The notes: generated by a model from the letters alone, not told the origin. DNA of 64,000 nt from Cytobacillus pseudoceanisediminis (GCF_023516215.1 NZ_CP097349.1:4802001-4866000); one strand, 5' to 3'; shown: positions 45,950 to 56,870, counted from the first letter of the stretch. Numbers and translations are program-made.

Positions 45950-47248
45950 GTGGAATCAATCTCAATCGGTTTATTAGGATTAGGAACAGTTGGATCGGGT
46001 GTGGTGCAAATCATTGAGAAACATCAGGATAAACTCATGCACCAAGTCGGCTGTCCGGTTGTTGTAAAGAGAGTTCTTGTTAAAGATGCAGATAAAGAAA
46101 GAGCAGTTAAAGTGGACAGGAATTTGCTGACGCTAAATCCTGAAGACATTTTAAATGATGCTGATATAGATGTTGTAATTGAAGTAATGGGCGGCATAGA
46201 AGAAACAAGAAATCATTTAAAGAAAGCTTTGGATAATGGCAAGCATGTGGTGACGGCAAATAAGGACCTAATGTCTGTTTATGGACCCGAATTGCTGGCT
46301 GCTGCTACGCAAAACGGGTGTGACCTCTTTTATGAGGCAAGTGTGGCCGGCGGCATTCCCATTTTAAGAGGGCTGGTAGATGGTTTGGCTTCAGACAGAA
46401 TTACAAAAATGATGGGAATTGTGAATGGGACAACAAACTTTATTTTGACAAAGATGAGCAAGAATGGGAGCGCTTATGAGGAAGTTCTGAAAGAAGCCCA
46501 GGAGCTGGGATATGCGGAAAGCGATCCGACTGCAGATGTGGAGGGCCTTGATGCAGCAAGGAAAATGGCGATCCTGTCAACACTTGGTTTTTCCATGAAT
46601 ATTGACCTTGATGATGTAAAGGTTAAAGGCATTACAGATATTACAGAAGAGGACCTGCAGTACGGCAAGCAGCTTGGATACACCATGAAGCTGATCGGGA
46701 TTGCTCATCGGGAGGGGGAGAAGGTGGAAGTAAGCGTTCAGCCGACTTTGCTGTCCGAGTCTCACCCGCTTGCATCGGTTCAGGATGAATACAATGCTGT
46801 ATATGTATACGGTGAAGCGGTAGGGGAAACGATGTTCTACGGACCTGGGGCGGGCAGTCTGCCTACAGCTACTGCAGTGGTATCGGACCTCGTGGGTGTC
46901 ATGAAAAATATGCGTCTTGGGGTAAATGGTAAGAGCGCGGTAGCCCCTCAATATGATAAGAAATTAAAAGGTGCAGATGAAATTTATTCGAAGTATTTCT
47001 TAAGATTGCATGTTAAAGATGAGGTAGGGACTTTTGCCAACATCACATCCATATTCTCAGAGCACCATGTCAGCTTCGAAAAAATCCTGCAGCTTCCTTT
47101 AAAAGAAAAAGGGCTTGCTGAGATTGTACTGGTTACCCACCAGGCATCTCTTAAGGATTATGAGGATATATTAGTAAGTTTAAGAGATTTGCCGGCAGTC
47201 CAAACAATTAAAAGTTCGTATCGTGTGGAAGGGAGCGCCAGAGTATGA
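45950..47248 (+). CDS. hom: Homoserine dehydrogenase
   Basis: A 432-residue enzyme: NAD(P) fold [58 protein letters not shown] and the [24 protein letters not shown] segment, plus a C-terminal ACT domain ([20 protein letters not shown]). The start is GTG after AAGGGGGAGC, which matches the family N-terminus. It reduces aspartate semialdehyde to homoserine for threonine and methionine. The stop overlaps thrC (ATGA). Confidence 0.95.
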   Translation: MESISIGLLGLGTVGSGVVQIIEKHQDKLMHQVGCPVVVKRVLVKDADKERAVKVDRNLLTLNPEDILNDADIDVVIEVMGGIEETRNHLKKALDNGKHVVTANKDLMSVYGPELLAAATQNGCDLFYEASVAGGIPILRGLVDGLASDRITKMMGIVNGTTNFILTKMSKNGSAYEEVLKEAQELGYAESDPTADVEGLDAARKMAILSTLGFSMNIDLDDVKVKGITDITEEDLQYGKQLGYTMKLIGIAHREGEKVEVSVQPTLLSESHPLASVQDEYNAVYVYGEAVGETMFYGPGAGSLPTATAVVSDLVGVMKNMRLGVNGKSAVAPQYDKKLKGADEIYSKYFLRLHVKDEVGTFANITSIFSEHHVSFEKILQLPLKEKGLAEIVLVTHQASLKDYEDILVSLRDLPAVQTIKSSYRVEGSARV

Positions 47249-48306
47249 GATGGGAAGGCCTTTTAAAAACATATAAAGATTTACTGCCTGTTAATGAAAA
47301 TACACCAATGCTTACCTTAAATGAGGGCAACACTCCCCTGATCAGGCTGGATAAACTTTCAAGAGACTGGGGCATTGACCTCTATGTGAAAACGGAAGGA
47401 GCTAATCCAACCGGGTCATTTAAAGATAGAGGCATGGTTATGGCTGTTGCAAAGGCGAAAGAAGAAGGAAGTGATGCCATTATCTGTGCTTCCACCGGCA
47501 ATACCTCTGCAGCAGCTGCTGCATATGCAGCCAGAGCCGGCATGAGATGTGTGGTTGTCATCCCTGAAGGAAAGATCGCCATGGGAAAGCTGGCGCAGGC
47601 TGTTATGTATGGAGCGGAAGTTGTATCTATTGAAGGCAACTTTGACCAGGCACTGGCAATGGTTCGGAAAATAAGCGAAACAGAACCTATTACTCTCGTA
47701 AACTCGGTTAATCCATATCGTCTTGAGGGCCAGAAGACAGCGGCCTTTGAGATCTGCGACCAGCTTGGAGGCGCCCCGGATATCCTTGCCCTGCCTGTGG
47801 GCAATGCAGGCAATATTTCTGCCTATTGGAAAGGGTTTAAAGAATATAGTGAAGTACGCGGCACTGATCTTCCAAAAATGCATGGAGTACAGGCCGAAGG
47901 TGCAGCGGCCATCGTTCATAACCGTGTGTTTGAAAATCCCGAGACGATTGCTACAGCCATCCGAATCGGAAATCCTGCGAGCTGGCACTTAGCCAATGCA
48001 GCATTGTCAGAATCAAATGGGAAGATTGATGAAGTCAGCGATGAAGAGATTCTTTGCATGTATCGTAAACTTGCTTCTTCTGAAGGGATTTTTGCTGAGC
48101 CAGCTTCGTGTGCTTCGCTTGCGGGAGTATATAAACAGCTTCGCAATGGGGAGATTCCGCATAAAACAAAGGTTGTGGCCATCCTGACTGGGAACGGACT
48201 TAAGGATCCTAATACAGCCATTGATTGCAGCCCTGTGAAGCCAGTTTTGCTGCCTAATGATGAAAAAGCAGTAGCGGATCATATCAAGGGAGCCGTTCAC
48301 ACATGA
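47245..48306 (+). CDS. thrC: Threonine synthase
   Basis: A 353-residue PLP enzyme of the short Bacillus type. The PLP lysine is K60 in [16 protein letters not shown]; further motifs are [20 protein letters not shown] and [19 protein letters not shown]. It converts O-phosphohomoserine to threonine. It overlaps hom and thrB by four bases each, so the three are translationally coupled. Confidence 0.96.
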   Translation: MRWEGLLKTYKDLLPVNENTPMLTLNEGNTPLIRLDKLSRDWGIDLYVKTEGANPTGSFKDRGMVMAVAKAKEEGSDAIICASTGNTSAAAAAYAARAGMRCVVVIPEGKIAMGKLAQAVMYGAEVVSIEGNFDQALAMVRKISETEPITLVNSVNPYRLEGQKTAAFEICDQLGGAPDILALPVGNAGNISAYWKGFKEYSEVRGTDLPKMHGVQAEGAAAIVHNRVFENPETIATAIRIGNPASWHLANAALSESNGKIDEVSDEEILCMYRKLASSEGIFAEPASCASLAGVYKQLRNGEIPHKTKVVAILTGNGLKDPNTAIDCSPVKPVLLPNDEKAVADHIKGAVHT

Positions 48307-49208
48307 GCGAAGGTGAAATGGTTGTCATCAAAGTACCGGCCAGCACTGCAAATCTCGGGCCAGGCTTCGACTCGATCGGCCTCGCATTAAATTTATATTT
48401 GACGCTTGAAGCCGAGAGGGCAGATAAGTTTGAAATGATTCCTTTATCAGAGCCGCTAAGCATCTACCCTTTAGATGAATCGAATTTTATTTTTCAAGTT
48501 GCAAAGGGTACGGCAAAGAAGTATGGAAGAGAGCTTCCAGGATGCAAAGCCCGGATTTCAAGTGATATCCCCCTTACACGCGGACTTGGATCAAGCGCTG
48601 CTGCCATTGTAGCGGGAATTGAATTAGCTGACGCGCTTTGTGATCTTCAGCTGAGCCAGTATGAAAAGCTGGAGCTGTCATCACGAATGGAGGGGCATCC
48701 GGATAACGCAGGAGCTTCCCTTCTCGGAGGCCTTGTCATTGGCTGCATGTCAGAGGAAGAGGTTTCTGTCCAAAGCATTAAAAATATAAGTTTTGATGTT
48801 ATAGCAGTGGTGCCAAAAGAAGAGCTCCTTACAAAGGAATCCAGAGGCGTCCTGCCTGAAGCATGGTCTTTTAAAGAAGCCGTACAGGCTGGGGCAGTCG
48901 GCAATGTCATGGTTGCAGCACTGCTTAGCGGGAATTATTCCCTGGCAGGCAAGATGATGAGTGCTGACTTATTTCATCATCCTTACCGCAAGAAAATGGT
49001 TCCCCATTTGGAAGTTATTGAAAAGGAAGCACCTCGTCTAGGAGCATTTGGAGTTGCCTTAAGCGGTGCCGGACCGGCGGTTCTCTGCCTTGCAGAGCCA
49101 GAAGGTGCTCCTGCAGTGGCTGAAGGGCTTCAGCGGATTTTTCCGGAAATGGAAATCCTTTCCCTCAAAATTGATCAGGTAGGCGTCACTGTTTTAAAAA
49201 AAGCCTAG
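48303..49208 (+). CDS. thrB: Homoserine kinase
   Basis: A 301-residue GHMP kinase: [20 protein letters not shown] at the N-terminus, the ATP loop in [20 protein letters not shown], and [14 protein letters not shown] near the end. It phosphorylates homoserine for ThrC. The overlapping ATG is used; a second ATG five codons in is possible. Last gene of the operon. Confidence 0.95.
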   Translation: MSEGEMVVIKVPASTANLGPGFDSIGLALNLYLTLEAERADKFEMIPLSEPLSIYPLDESNFIFQVAKGTAKKYGRELPGCKARISSDIPLTRGLGSSAAAIVAGIELADALCDLQLSQYEKLELSSRMEGHPDNAGASLLGGLVIGCMSEEEVSVQSIKNISFDVIAVVPKEELLTKESRGVLPEAWSFKEAVQAGAVGNVMVAALLSGNYSLAGKMMSADLFHHPYRKKMVPHLEVIEKEAPRLGAFGVALSGAGPAVLCLAEPEGAPAVAEGLQRIFPEMEILSLKIDQVGVTVLKKA

Positions 49209-49241
49209 CTGAACTGGAAATAGGCCATACAGTATAAATAA

Positions 49242-49273
49242 AAAAAGCGATGTCATGCCGACATCGCTTTTTG
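49242..49273. terminator. Bidirectional terminator between thrB and yutI
   Basis: AAAAAGCGATGTC pairs with GACATCGCTTTTT around a 5-base loop; both ends carry A/T runs. Confidence 0.88.
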
Positions 49274-49283
49274 TAAGGTAAAA

Positions 49284-49523
49284 TTAAAATACTTGTTCTA
49301 CTTCGACTACACCAGGTACTTCTTCTAAAAGAGCGCGCTCAATACCGGCTTTTAACGTAATCGTTGAACTTGGGCAACTGCCGCATGCACCAAGAAGGCG
49401 CAATTTAACGATGCCATCTTCAACATCCACCAATTCACAGTCCCCGCCATCGCGAAGAAGGAATGGGCGCAATTTATCTAATACTTCCTGAACTTGTTCA
49501 GTCATAGTCGTTTGTTCTGCCAT
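49284..49523 (-). CDS. yutI: NifU-like scaffold protein YutI (Nfu)
   Basis: A 79-residue NifU C-terminal-domain protein with C-x2-C in [20 protein letters not shown] and the [19 protein letters not shown] segment. It is believed to carry Fe-S clusters to target enzymes. AAAGGAGTC before ATG supports the start. It is shorter than the 111-residue B. subtilis protein at the N-terminus, but the whole functional domain is present. Confidence 0.9.
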   Translation of the reverse strand: MAEQTTMTEQVQEVLDKLRPFLLRDGGDCELVDVEDGIVKLRLLGACGSCPSSTITLKAGIERALLEEVPGVVEVEQVF

Positions 49524-49686
49524 GTGAAATCGACTCCTTTCCATATATTTATTATAATCAAATCAGTCTTAAAAATCTATTCCAAGAGCGTAATTTCCAC
49601 TCATTAGGAGAATATTTTATTAGGTTTGCTCTTTGTTAATGTTGTAAAATGAAGGTAAGAACAAGTTTTGCATAGGGGAGAGAAGA

Positions 49687-50010
49687 TTGAAAAAAGAAAT
49701 TGAAATCACTGTGTATGGTGCAGAACAGCTTTGTCCAAGCTGTGTGAATCTCCCATCATCCAAGGAGACATATGAATGGCTGGAAGCGGCAGTATCCCGC
49801 AAATTTGCCAACCAGCCTTTTAAAATTGTGTATGTTGACATTCATAATCCGCCCGAAGAAGAGAACAAAAAAGAGTTCGCCTTGAGAGTGATTGAGGAGG
49901 ATATGTTTTACCCGGTTGTCCTGATTGAGGATGAAATTGTTGGTGAAGGCAATCCGAAATTAAAAACAATCTATGCGGAAATGGAAAAGTACGGATACCA
50001 GGCAGTTTAA
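49687..50010 (+). CDS. yuzD: YuzD-like thioredoxin-fold protein (DUF1462)
   Basis: A 107-residue protein with C-x2-C in EQLCPSCVNLPSSKETYEWL and YPVVLIEDEIVGEGNPKLK, fitting the DUF1462/YuzD thioredoxin-like family. The TTG start follows GGGGAGAGA. It is divergent from yutI. Function unknown; redox or Fe-S related by neighbourhood. Confidence 0.88.
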   Translation: MKKEIEITVYGAEQLCPSCVNLPSSKETYEWLEAAVSRKFANQPFKIVYVDIHNPPEEENKKEFALRVIEEDMFYPVVLIEDEIVGEGNPKLKTIYAEMEKYGYQAV

Positions 50011-50011
50011 T

Positions 50012-50047
50012 AAAAAATGAGCATCGAAAGGGATGCTCATTTTTTTA
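50012..50047 (+). terminator. Terminator of yuzD
   Basis: ATGAGCATC pairs with GATGCTCAT, followed by a T-run. Confidence 0.88.
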
Positions 50048-50237
50048 TTTGGTAAGAGTTTCAGCTGATTCAGCTGGATATTGAAGTTGAATTTTCATCT
50101 CTACAGTATTTATACCAGAATATCGGTCAGATTTTTACTTTATCGGTCACTTCCTTTCAAATTAATTTTTCAGCAAAGTAATGGCGCAAATATAAATCAA
50201 TCTCTATCGTTATCCGCGCTACTTTGGTTCAAACGTA

Positions 50238-50265
50238 AAAAAAGAGCCCGCAATGGGCCCTCTTA
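50238..50265 (-). terminator. Terminator of yutJ
   Basis: On the minus strand GAGGGCCC and GGGCTC form a stem, followed by a T-run. It overlaps the yutJ stop. Confidence 0.6.
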
Positions 50266-51330
50266 TCCGTTATGGTATTTATACATCCATAAAATCCCCG
50301 ATTTTAGCAGGCGGGCAACACGTCCTGTGATAGGGCGTTCTGCGACTAGACCGAATCCGTGCTTTTTGCCCAATGATCCAAGAACTCCTTTAAGTTTGAT
50401 TACTGGCAATGTTTCAGGGAGTTCCTCACCTTTCCAGCGTTTCAATAGGATTTGAACGATTTGCTCTGCCTGCCCTTCAGCAAGCTGGGCACTTGGTGCA
50501 TGCGGAAGGCTTGCACAATCTCCTACGACATAGACATGTTCATTTCCAGGGATATTGTGATGCTTCGTTAAAACTACCCGTCCTTGCTGATCCTTTTCCA
50601 CATTCATATCGCGAACCACTTTGTTCGGCTGGATGCCGGCTGTCCATACGATGGCATCACAGTGGATGGCTTCGTCATGATTATAAAGGGTTTTTTCTTC
50701 TACTTTAGTAATATTTGATTGGTTAATAATTTCTACATTATGTTCTAGAAACCAATTTTCTACATATGTGCTTAATCTTTCAGAGAATGCAGAGAGTATA
50801 TGCTTCCCTCTATCGAACAATTTGACTTTCAAATCCGGACGGCTTTCATTTAATTCTGAAGCCAGTTCTACTCCGCTTAATCCTGCACCCACAATTCCAA
50901 CAACAGAGCCTGGTGATAGATTATTTAAAGCTTCATACGTTCTTCTGGATTTTTCAATTGTTTGAATGCTATATGTGTGAATGTCGGCTCCCGGAACATT
51001 ATGATACTTATCTTCACAACCAAGGCCTATTATTATATCATCATATAAAACAGGCTCCTCGCCTTGAAGATAAACCTTGTTTTCCTCTATGCTGATTTTC
51101 GTCACTTCACCGTATTTAATGGTCAATCTTTGATGTTCAGGGAATGATACACGCACATGCTGATCGGAAATGGTGCCTGCAGCAAGAGCGTAATATTCAG
51201 TTTTTAAACAATGATAAGGAACACGATCTATTAGTGTAATGGAGACATCATCAGGAAGCTGATTAGGCAAAAGGCGGGCAAGCGCCCTCATACCGCCATA
51301 ACCTCCGCCAAGTATCACAAGATTTTTCAT
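50263..51330 (-). CDS. yutJ: NADH dehydrogenase-like flavoprotein YutJ
   Basis: A 355-residue pyridine nucleotide-disulphide oxidoreductase. The FAD motif is LVILGGGYGGMRALARL at the start, the NAD motif is VVGIVGAGLSGVELASEL, and the second FAD motif is VYVVGDCASLPHAPSAQLAE. AAGGGGAAA lies before the ATG. The architecture is that of type II NADH dehydrogenases, but the C-terminal membrane anchor is short. Length equals B. subtilis YutJ. Electron acceptor unknown. Confidence 0.9.
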   Translation of the reverse strand: MKNLVILGGGYGGMRALARLLPNQLPDDVSITLIDRVPYHCLKTEYYALAAGTISDQHVRVSFPEHQRLTIKYGEVTKISIEENKVYLQGEEPVLYDDIIIGLGCEDKYHNVPGADIHTYSIQTIEKSRRTYEALNNLSPGSVVGIVGAGLSGVELASELNESRPDLKVKLFDRGKHILSAFSERLSTYVENWFLEHNVEIINQSNITKVEEKTLYNHDEAIHCDAIVWTAGIQPNKVVRDMNVEKDQQGRVVLTKHHNIPGNEHVYVVGDCASLPHAPSAQLAEGQAEQIVQILLKRWKGEELPETLPVIKLKGVLGSLGKKHGFGLVAERPITGRVARLLKSGILWMYKYHNG

Positions 51331-51606
51331 AGTATATTTCCCCTTTATGTCCGTACTGTTTACTTTCGCCGAACTCAAATAACGTTAATTAGTTATCTTA
51401 AAAAAATAAATAAATGATATTAATAACCTCAAACCCATAAAAAGTATAACGAAATTGTGTCAAAATCACAACACATATCAGCAGGAAACTTGACAATAAA
51501 CGACATGAAGTGGTAAATATGTGCACTTTAAAGGAGAGAATGGAATCCATTTCTTGCAGAATTCAAGTAAAAAAGGTAGCATTAACAGGGTAGAGAGGTG
51601 AAAGAT

Positions 51607-51846
51607 GTGATTAAGCCAATCATCGAATTTTGCATCAGCAATTTGGCCAGCGGCTCTCAAAAAGCGCTTGAAAAGCTGGAAAAGGATTATGACCTGGATG
51701 TCATAGAATATGGCTGTCTTGGGTATTGCGGCAAATGTGCAAGCACTCTTTTTGCGCTTGTGAACGGAGAAGTGGTTACTGGAGAAACGCCAGATGAACT
51801 GGTTGAAAATATATATCAATATCTGGATGAAAATCCAATGTTTTAA
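51607..51846 (+). CDS. yuzB: YuzB-like protein (DUF1450)
   Basis: A 79-residue protein: [20 protein letters not shown] and [20 protein letters not shown], with cysteines in C-x3-C-x2-C order, and [20 protein letters not shown]. It matches YuzB (DUF1450). The GTG start follows GAGAGGTGA. The cysteines suggest metal or Fe-S binding, unproved. Confidence 0.88.
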   Translation: MIKPIIEFCISNLASGSQKALEKLEKDYDLDVIEYGCLGYCGKCASTLFALVNGEVVTGETPDELVENIYQYLDENPMF

Positions 51847-51847
51847 T

Positions 51848-51878
51848 AAAAGGAGCGATTAAATTTCGCTCCTTTTTC
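51848..51878 (+). terminator. Terminator of yuzB
   Basis: AAAGGAGCGA pairs with TCGCTCCTTT, followed by TT. Confidence 0.85.
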
Positions 51879-51908
51879 TTGTGTCAAAAGTAACAAAGTA
51901 ACCACTTG

Positions 51909-51980
51909 AATAACTGTCTGGCGCAAGCAGCCTGCCCCTTCGAGTTGCCGGGGGCGGGCAAGGTTCTTCTGCTTTCCTTA
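51909..51980 (+). repeat. Diverged copy of the dispersed repeat
   Basis: AATAACTGTCTGGCGCAAGC, CTGCCCCTTCGAGTTGCC and GGGCAAGGTTCTTCTGCTTT follow the family order with several changes. Confidence 0.65.
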
Positions 51981-52672
51981 GTTGCCGGCAGTTTTTTGTT
52001 CCTGTCTCATCTCATGCCAGCGTTCTCTTGCCATTTCAATTAATTTAGGCTCAGTGGAGCGGCTTTGCAGTTCAATTACTTTTGAAAAGTATTTAACAGC
52101 CTGTTCAGACTGATGTGTCCTTCTGGATAACTCTCCGATCAGATAGAAAATCCTCGTTTCAGAAATAGATGATCCTTTAAAATCATCTGACATATAAGAC
52201 TCCGAATATTCTTTTAGAGCAAGTTTCAAAAATCTCTGTTCTTGATTATCATTTTTTATACTCCGGAAAAGCCAGGCCAGCCTGATATATAAACCAGCCA
52301 TAATAATATGCTTCTCCCTTTTTAAAGTACCGCAATAAATAGCCAGCTTATAGGCGTTGATTGCAACAGGGATGGTACGGTCCTGGCAATAATCCTGGGG
52401 TATCCAGGCATCTACAACTTTAGAATTAATCATGTCCAGGGCTCCAGGCGGAAAATAAGGGGAAAAGTCCTCTGATTCTGAGTAGCCGCAATGTGGGCAA
52501 GTGTTAATATAATATAGAAGAGGATTCATGCTTTCATCAGAATAAATTGGGCAAAAATCACTGTCATAATTAAATACTTTTACAAATCGGGTGCGGATTT
52601 TTTTGTGGTGAAACTCTCTCTGCAGACTCTGCATCCGCAATTTTTATCATAAGTAGGCTTTAATTGCTGCAT
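51978..52672 (-). pseudogene. DUF2225 protein, N-terminus frameshifted as read
   Basis: From RTRFVKVFNYDSDFCPIYSD onward this matches DUF2225 proteins, with a CPHCGY zinc-type pair and a C-terminal helical repeat (YLIGELSRRTHQSEQAVKYF). The family N-terminus lies in another frame: ATG with GGAGGTGG, then MQQLKPTYDKNCGCRVCRES. Adding one A to the A7 run (T7 at 52598-52604 on the plus strand) joins FTTKKIRTRFVKV. The complete protein would be about 231 residues with four cysteines in two pairs. Function unknown; a base missing from the sequence is the likely cause. Confidence 0.82.
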
Positions 52673-52866
52673 AGAATGCCACCTCCGAATATAATGAATA
52701 TGACTATTGTATCATGCATTGTTTGGTTTAGGGGCATAAAGAACTATTCGTTAAACAGTGTTCTGAAAAGGCAATAAAAAGAAAAAGCCTCTTAAGTTGA
52801 GCACATACCTTTTACTGTATATACTATATATATAGAAATATCCTTACGTGTACAGGAGGGAATAAC

Positions 52867-53229
52867 ATGGAACAAGTTGTGGATATAACAGAAGCAGCAG
52901 CTTTGCATATAAAAGAAATGATGAAACAAAATGAGGAAGAAGATGCATTCTTGCGTGTAGCCGTTAAAGGAGGCGGGTGCAGCGGACTTTCCTATGGAAT
53001 GGGGTTTGCCCATGAAGTCGAGGAGGGTGATATCCAGTCAGAGCATTATGGTATCCAGGTTCTTGTCAGCAAGGAAGACGCCCCTATCTTAAAAGGCACA
53101 AAAATTGATTACAAACAATCGATGATGGGCGGCGGATTCACAATCGATAATCCTAATGCAATCGCAAATTGTGGTTGTGGGTCATCTTTCCGTACCGCTT
53201 CAAATACAGGTACTCCGGAAGAGTGCTAA
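52867..53229 (+). CDS. yutM: HesB/IscA-family Fe-S carrier YutM (ErpA-like)
   Basis: A 120-residue A-type carrier with cysteines in GGGCSGLSYGM and the C-terminal pair in NCGCGSSF, the C-x60-70-C-x-C pattern of IscA/ErpA. It would deliver clusters made by suf. AGGAGG precedes the ATG. Neighbours are unrelated genes, as usual for yutM. Confidence 0.92.
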   Translation: MEQVVDITEAAALHIKEMMKQNEEEDAFLRVAVKGGGCSGLSYGMGFAHEVEEGDIQSEHYGIQVLVSKEDAPILKGTKIDYKQSMMGGGFTIDNPNAIANCGCGSSFRTASNTGTPEEC

Positions 53230-53292
53230 ATACTGCCTTTAACGCTTCTAGACAGTTACTGGAATAATTTCGAACTATATCTTTGTAATCTC

Positions 53293-53328
53293 AAAAAAGG
53301 ACGGTCCCCGAAGGGCCGTCCTTTTTTA
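53293..53328. terminator. Terminator after yutM
   Basis: AAAAAAGGACGGTCC pairs with GGGCCGTCCTTTTTT (one mismatch) around a 5-base loop; it may also act for the convergent yumC. Confidence 0.88.
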
Positions 53329-53339
53329 TCGAAAGAAAG

Positions 53340-53393
53340 CTGATAGCCTGCCTCCTCGATGTATCTGGGTAAGCAAGGAGCTTCCGCATTTCT
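53340..53393 (+). repeat. Decayed copy of the dispersed repeat
   Basis: CTGATAGCCTGCCTCCTCGA followed by AAGCAAGGAGCTTCCGCATT keeps the order of the family but not the inverted pair. Confidence 0.55.
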
Positions 53394-54391
53394 TTATTTG
53401 CCAAACATGGAAGAGCTGTGCATTGGCTGGACTTTCGCTTTTGGATCGATGTAGGATTTTGCGTGGTTCACTGCAGTTGGCGCTTCACCGAAACCGCAGG
53501 CAATAAGCTTCACTTTTCCATCGTATGTGCAGATATCACCGGCAGCATATATGCCTTCGATATTTGTTTCCATTCTTGAGTTAACAACAATGGAGTTCTT
53601 TTCAATTTCAAGACCCCATTCTTTAATTGGGCCAAGGGAGGAAACGAATCCGTAGTTTACGATCACAGCATCAACATCGAATACCTCTTTTTCCTTTGAA
53701 GTAACACCTTCGAGGACAACCTGTTTGATTCCTTCGCTGTCACCGATAAGCTCAGCAGGCACATAAGGTGTTTTGATTTCGACCTTAGAGTTCTGCAGAT
53801 TTTCTACACTATGCTCATGCGCGCGGAATTTATCGCGGCGGTGTACAATCGTTACTTTTTCAGCGATAGGCTCAAGCATTAATGCCCAGTCTACTGCAGA
53901 ATCCCCGCCTCCGAATACAACTGCTTTCTTGCCGGCGAATTGACTTAAATCATCAATAAAGTAATGAAGGTTCGTGCCTTCGTATTGAGCTGCGCTTTCA
54001 AGTTCTAGACGGCGAGGCTGGAACGCGCCATTGCCGGCAGTGATAATGATGGTTTTTGAGTAATGCACTTCTTTATTGGTCGTAAGCTTAAATGTTCCAT
54101 CAGCTTGTTTCTCTAATTTTTCAACAGATTGTTCAAGTGATACAGTAGGCTCGAATTTAGCCATTTGTTCCTTAAGGTTATCAATTAATTCCTGGGCGCG
54201 GACTTTCGGGAAGCCGGCAACATCATATATGTATTTTTCAGGATAAAGAGCAGATAACTGTCCCCCAAGCTGCGGCAAGCTCTCAATAATCTTTACTGAT
54301 GCTTGTCTCATGCCTCCGTAGAAAGCAGTGAATAAACCAGTTGGCCCCCGCCAATGATGGTTATGTCATACACCTTTTGATCTTCTTTCAT
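53394..54391 (-). pseudogene. yumC: Ferredoxin-NADP reductase YumC, N-terminus frameshifted as read
   Basis: The main frame covers [33 protein letters not shown] (NADP fold), [11 protein letters not shown] and [20 protein letters not shown]. The start lies in another frame: [16 protein letters not shown]. Adding one C to the CC at 54343-54344 (GG on the plus strand) gives [20 protein letters not shown] and joins the two parts into 332 residues, exactly the B. subtilis YumC length. It is a thioredoxin-reductase-like FNR without the CxxC. The enzyme is essential in B. subtilis, so the break is likely an error. GGGGGATAT precedes the ATG. Confidence 0.88.
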
Positions 54392-54773
54392 GCAATATCC
54401 CCCGCGTATGTATTGAAATTCCACTCTTTATTCTAACATAAATCGTTTAAAACCTCATCAATCGAGGTAAATATTATGAATAATTGGAAGATTTCAAATG
54501 GAGATCCTGAATTAAAAACACGTATATTTCTTTAGGTTTTCTTAAAATTTTTAAGTTTTTCGTCTATTTTTTTAGGCTTGAAAAACTATATGAAGTAGAA
54601 TAAGATGTAATGGAGGAATAATGTTAATATTTTATGACAATTTTGTTGAGTTTTTTAAACTAGTTCGTGAATAACATCACAAAGTTTTTTTATGTTTTTT
54701 GCTATAAAAAATATAAAGCAGTGGAAGATAAGAAAACATTAGAAAATACTTAAAAAAGGTGGAAGTGATACAC
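54392..54773. other. AT-rich divergent promoter region between yumC and yumB
   Basis: No gene is seen. It is very AT-rich and must hold promoters for both directions. A Rex-like palindrome is at 54665-54682. Confidence 0.6.
54665..54682 (+). promoter_or_regulatory. Candidate Rex (NADH-sensing) operator
   Basis: TCGTGAATAACATCACAA matches TTGTGAAnnnnTTCACAA at 12 of 14 defined bases. It lies about 90 bases before an NADH dehydrogenase gene, a known target type of Rex. Confidence 0.55.
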
Positions 54774-55990
54774 TTGAGAAAGCCAAAGATTGTTATCCTC
54801 GGTGCAGGCTACGGCGGTTTGATGGTTGCAACCCGTTTGCAGAAATCTGTAGGAACAAACGAAGCAGAAATCGTTTTAGTGAACAAGAATGACTACCATT
54901 ATGAAACAACATGGCTGCATGAAGCATCAGCCGGAACACTTCATCACGATCGTGTACGCTATGATATAAAAGATGTTATTGACCGCAACAAAGTTGAATT
55001 CGTTCAGGGAACTGCTCTGGAAATTAAAACAGAAGAAAAGAAAGTCATTTTGGAAAGTGGCGAAATTGACTATGATTATCTAGTTGTTTCCCTAGGAGCT
55101 GAGCCGGAAACATTCGGTATTAAAGGACTTAAGGAACATGCATTTTCTATTGTCAATGTAAATGCTGCGCGTCAGATCCGCGAGCATATTGAATATCAAT
55201 TTGCTACTTACAATACAGACGCTGAGAAAAAAGACGAGCGCCTGACAATTGTTGTCGGCGGAGCAGGCTTTACCGGCATTGAATTCCTTGGAGAATTGGC
55301 AAACCGTGTTCCTGAGCTTTGCAAAGAGTACGATGTGGACTACCACAAAGTGAAAATCATTTGCGTAGAAGCAGCGCCAATGGTTCTTCCTGGCTTCGAT
55401 CCTGAGCTTGTTAATTACGCTGTTTCTCACTTGGAGAAAAAGGCGTACAATTCATGATTGGAACAGCTATTAAGGAAGCTACTCCTGAAGGCATCATTGT
55501 TGGCAAGGGCGAAGATGAAGTAGAAGAAATCAAAGCTGCAACTGTTGTCTGGGCTGCAGGTGTACGCGGAAATTCTATTATTGAGAATTCCGGTATTGAA
55601 GCAATGCGCGGACGTGTAAAAGTACAGCCTGATTTGCGTGCTCCTGGCCATGATAATTTATTTATCATCGGAGACTGCTCATTAATCATCAATGAAGAAA
55701 TTAACCGTCCATACCCTCCTACTGCGCAAATCGCTATGCAGCAGGGTGAAGTGTGTGCAAGAAACATTACTGCTTTAATCCGCAATAAAACTGAACTTGA
55801 AACATTTACTCCAGATATTAAAGGTACTGTATGTTCTCTTGGTGAACACGATGCCATCGGTGTTGCATTCGGCAAGAAAATGGTTGGTACAAAAGCTTCA
55901 TTCATGAAGAAGATGATCGATAACCGTGCTCTTTACATGGTTGGCGGGCCTTCACTTGTATTGAAAAAAGGTAAATTCAACGTTCTTTAA
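54774..55990 (+). pseudogene. yumB: Type II NADH dehydrogenase YumB, frameshifted as read
   Basis: The first frame runs [20 protein letters not shown] through [20 protein letters not shown] to [13 protein letters not shown]. The second frame carries [35 protein letters not shown] and [18 protein letters not shown]. Adding one A to the A5 run at 55437-55441 gives [17 protein letters not shown] and joins them into 405 residues, the usual NDH-2 length. Both dinucleotide folds are then complete. The TTG start has AAGGTGG upstream. It passes electrons from NADH to menaquinone at the membrane. A Rex-like site lies upstream. Confidence 0.88.
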
Positions 55991-56092
55991 TAAATCGGCT
56001 ATCATATATAGTAATGGGATGGACTATTTAGTCTGTCCCTTTTTTAATGGACAAATTTTCGTGATAGAATTAGTTAAAAAGGAGGTTATCGG

Positions 56093-56584
56093 ATGGGAGT
56101 GGAACATAAACGGGGAAAGGTCTGGCTGGCGGTTTCAGGGCTCGTTATTTCACCTGAAGGTTATTGGCTTGTCGTTAAAAAGAAATACGGAGGCCTTAAA
56201 GGCAAATGGTCTCTGCCTGCCGGATTTGTCGAGCCGGGCGAAACAGCTGATGAAGCTGCAGTTCGTGAAGTTGAAGAAGAGACAGGAATTAAATGTTCAG
56301 TGAAAGGCTTGCTTGGATTGCGTACAGGTGTTCTCAAAGGGGAGGTCAGTGATAATATGGTTATGTTTTTGCTGGAAGCTGAGCCTGGACAATCATTAAA
56401 AGTTCAGGAAAGTGAACTTTTTGATGTGCAGTATCGCGATCCGAAAGAGCTTGCTGAAGACCCGGATGCATCAGTTCTTTTAAAATACATATTAGATCCT
56501 TCTGATTCCTCCATAAAACCTTTAATTAACGGCATTAATCCCGGAGATACTTTTGGATACACTGCATATAAACTATTTTTATAA
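56093..56584 (+). CDS. Nudix hydrolase
   Basis: A 163-residue Nudix protein. The box [20 protein letters not shown] followed by TGI (about residues 43-65) keeps all metal-binding glutamates of GX5EX7REUXEEXGU. The N-terminus [20 protein letters not shown] is typical of ADP-ribose or NADH pyrophosphatase-like members, but substrate cannot be told. AAAAGGAGG precedes the ATG. It follows yumB in the same direction. Confidence 0.88.
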   Translation: MGVEHKRGKVWLAVSGLVISPEGYWLVVKKKYGGLKGKWSLPAGFVEPGETADEAAVREVEEETGIKCSVKGLLGLRTGVLKGEVSDNMVMFLLEAEPGQSLKVQESELFDVQYRDPKELAEDPDASVLLKYILDPSDSSIKPLINGINPGDTFGYTAYKLFL

Positions 56585-56740
56585 TTTTCTGAAATTTTAA
56601 GATAGAACGAGAAATATGAAGCAAACTATGCTTGTATGCGTTTCCAACGGTAGTTTTTCATGAAATATGGTGCTTTTCATTTCTTCATATCCTTGGTATA
56701 TTATCAGAAAATTCAGTTACGAAATAAGGAGATGAATGAA

Positions 56741-56866
56741 ATGACAGCTAAGAATTATGAAAATAAAGAGTGTATGTATTGTTCAGGGAAAGGGTATTTC
56801 CAATTATTGTTAGGTGGATCTGAAACCTGCAGCTGCTGCGGTGGTACAGGAAAGAAAAAGGAATAA
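56741..56866 (+). CDS. yuiA: YuiA-like small zinc-finger-type protein
   Basis: A 41-residue protein: ECMYCSGKGYFQLLLGGSET then CSCCGGTGKKKE. Two CxxCxGxG half-motifs (C11, C14; C30, C33) form a DnaJ-type zinc-binding site. The ATG nine bases after GGAG is preferred over an adjacent one. It matches YuiA, upstream of yuiB. Function unknown. Confidence 0.82.
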   Translation: MTAKNYENKECMYCSGKGYFQLLLGGSETCSCCGGTGKKKE

Positions 56867-56870
56867 ACCA

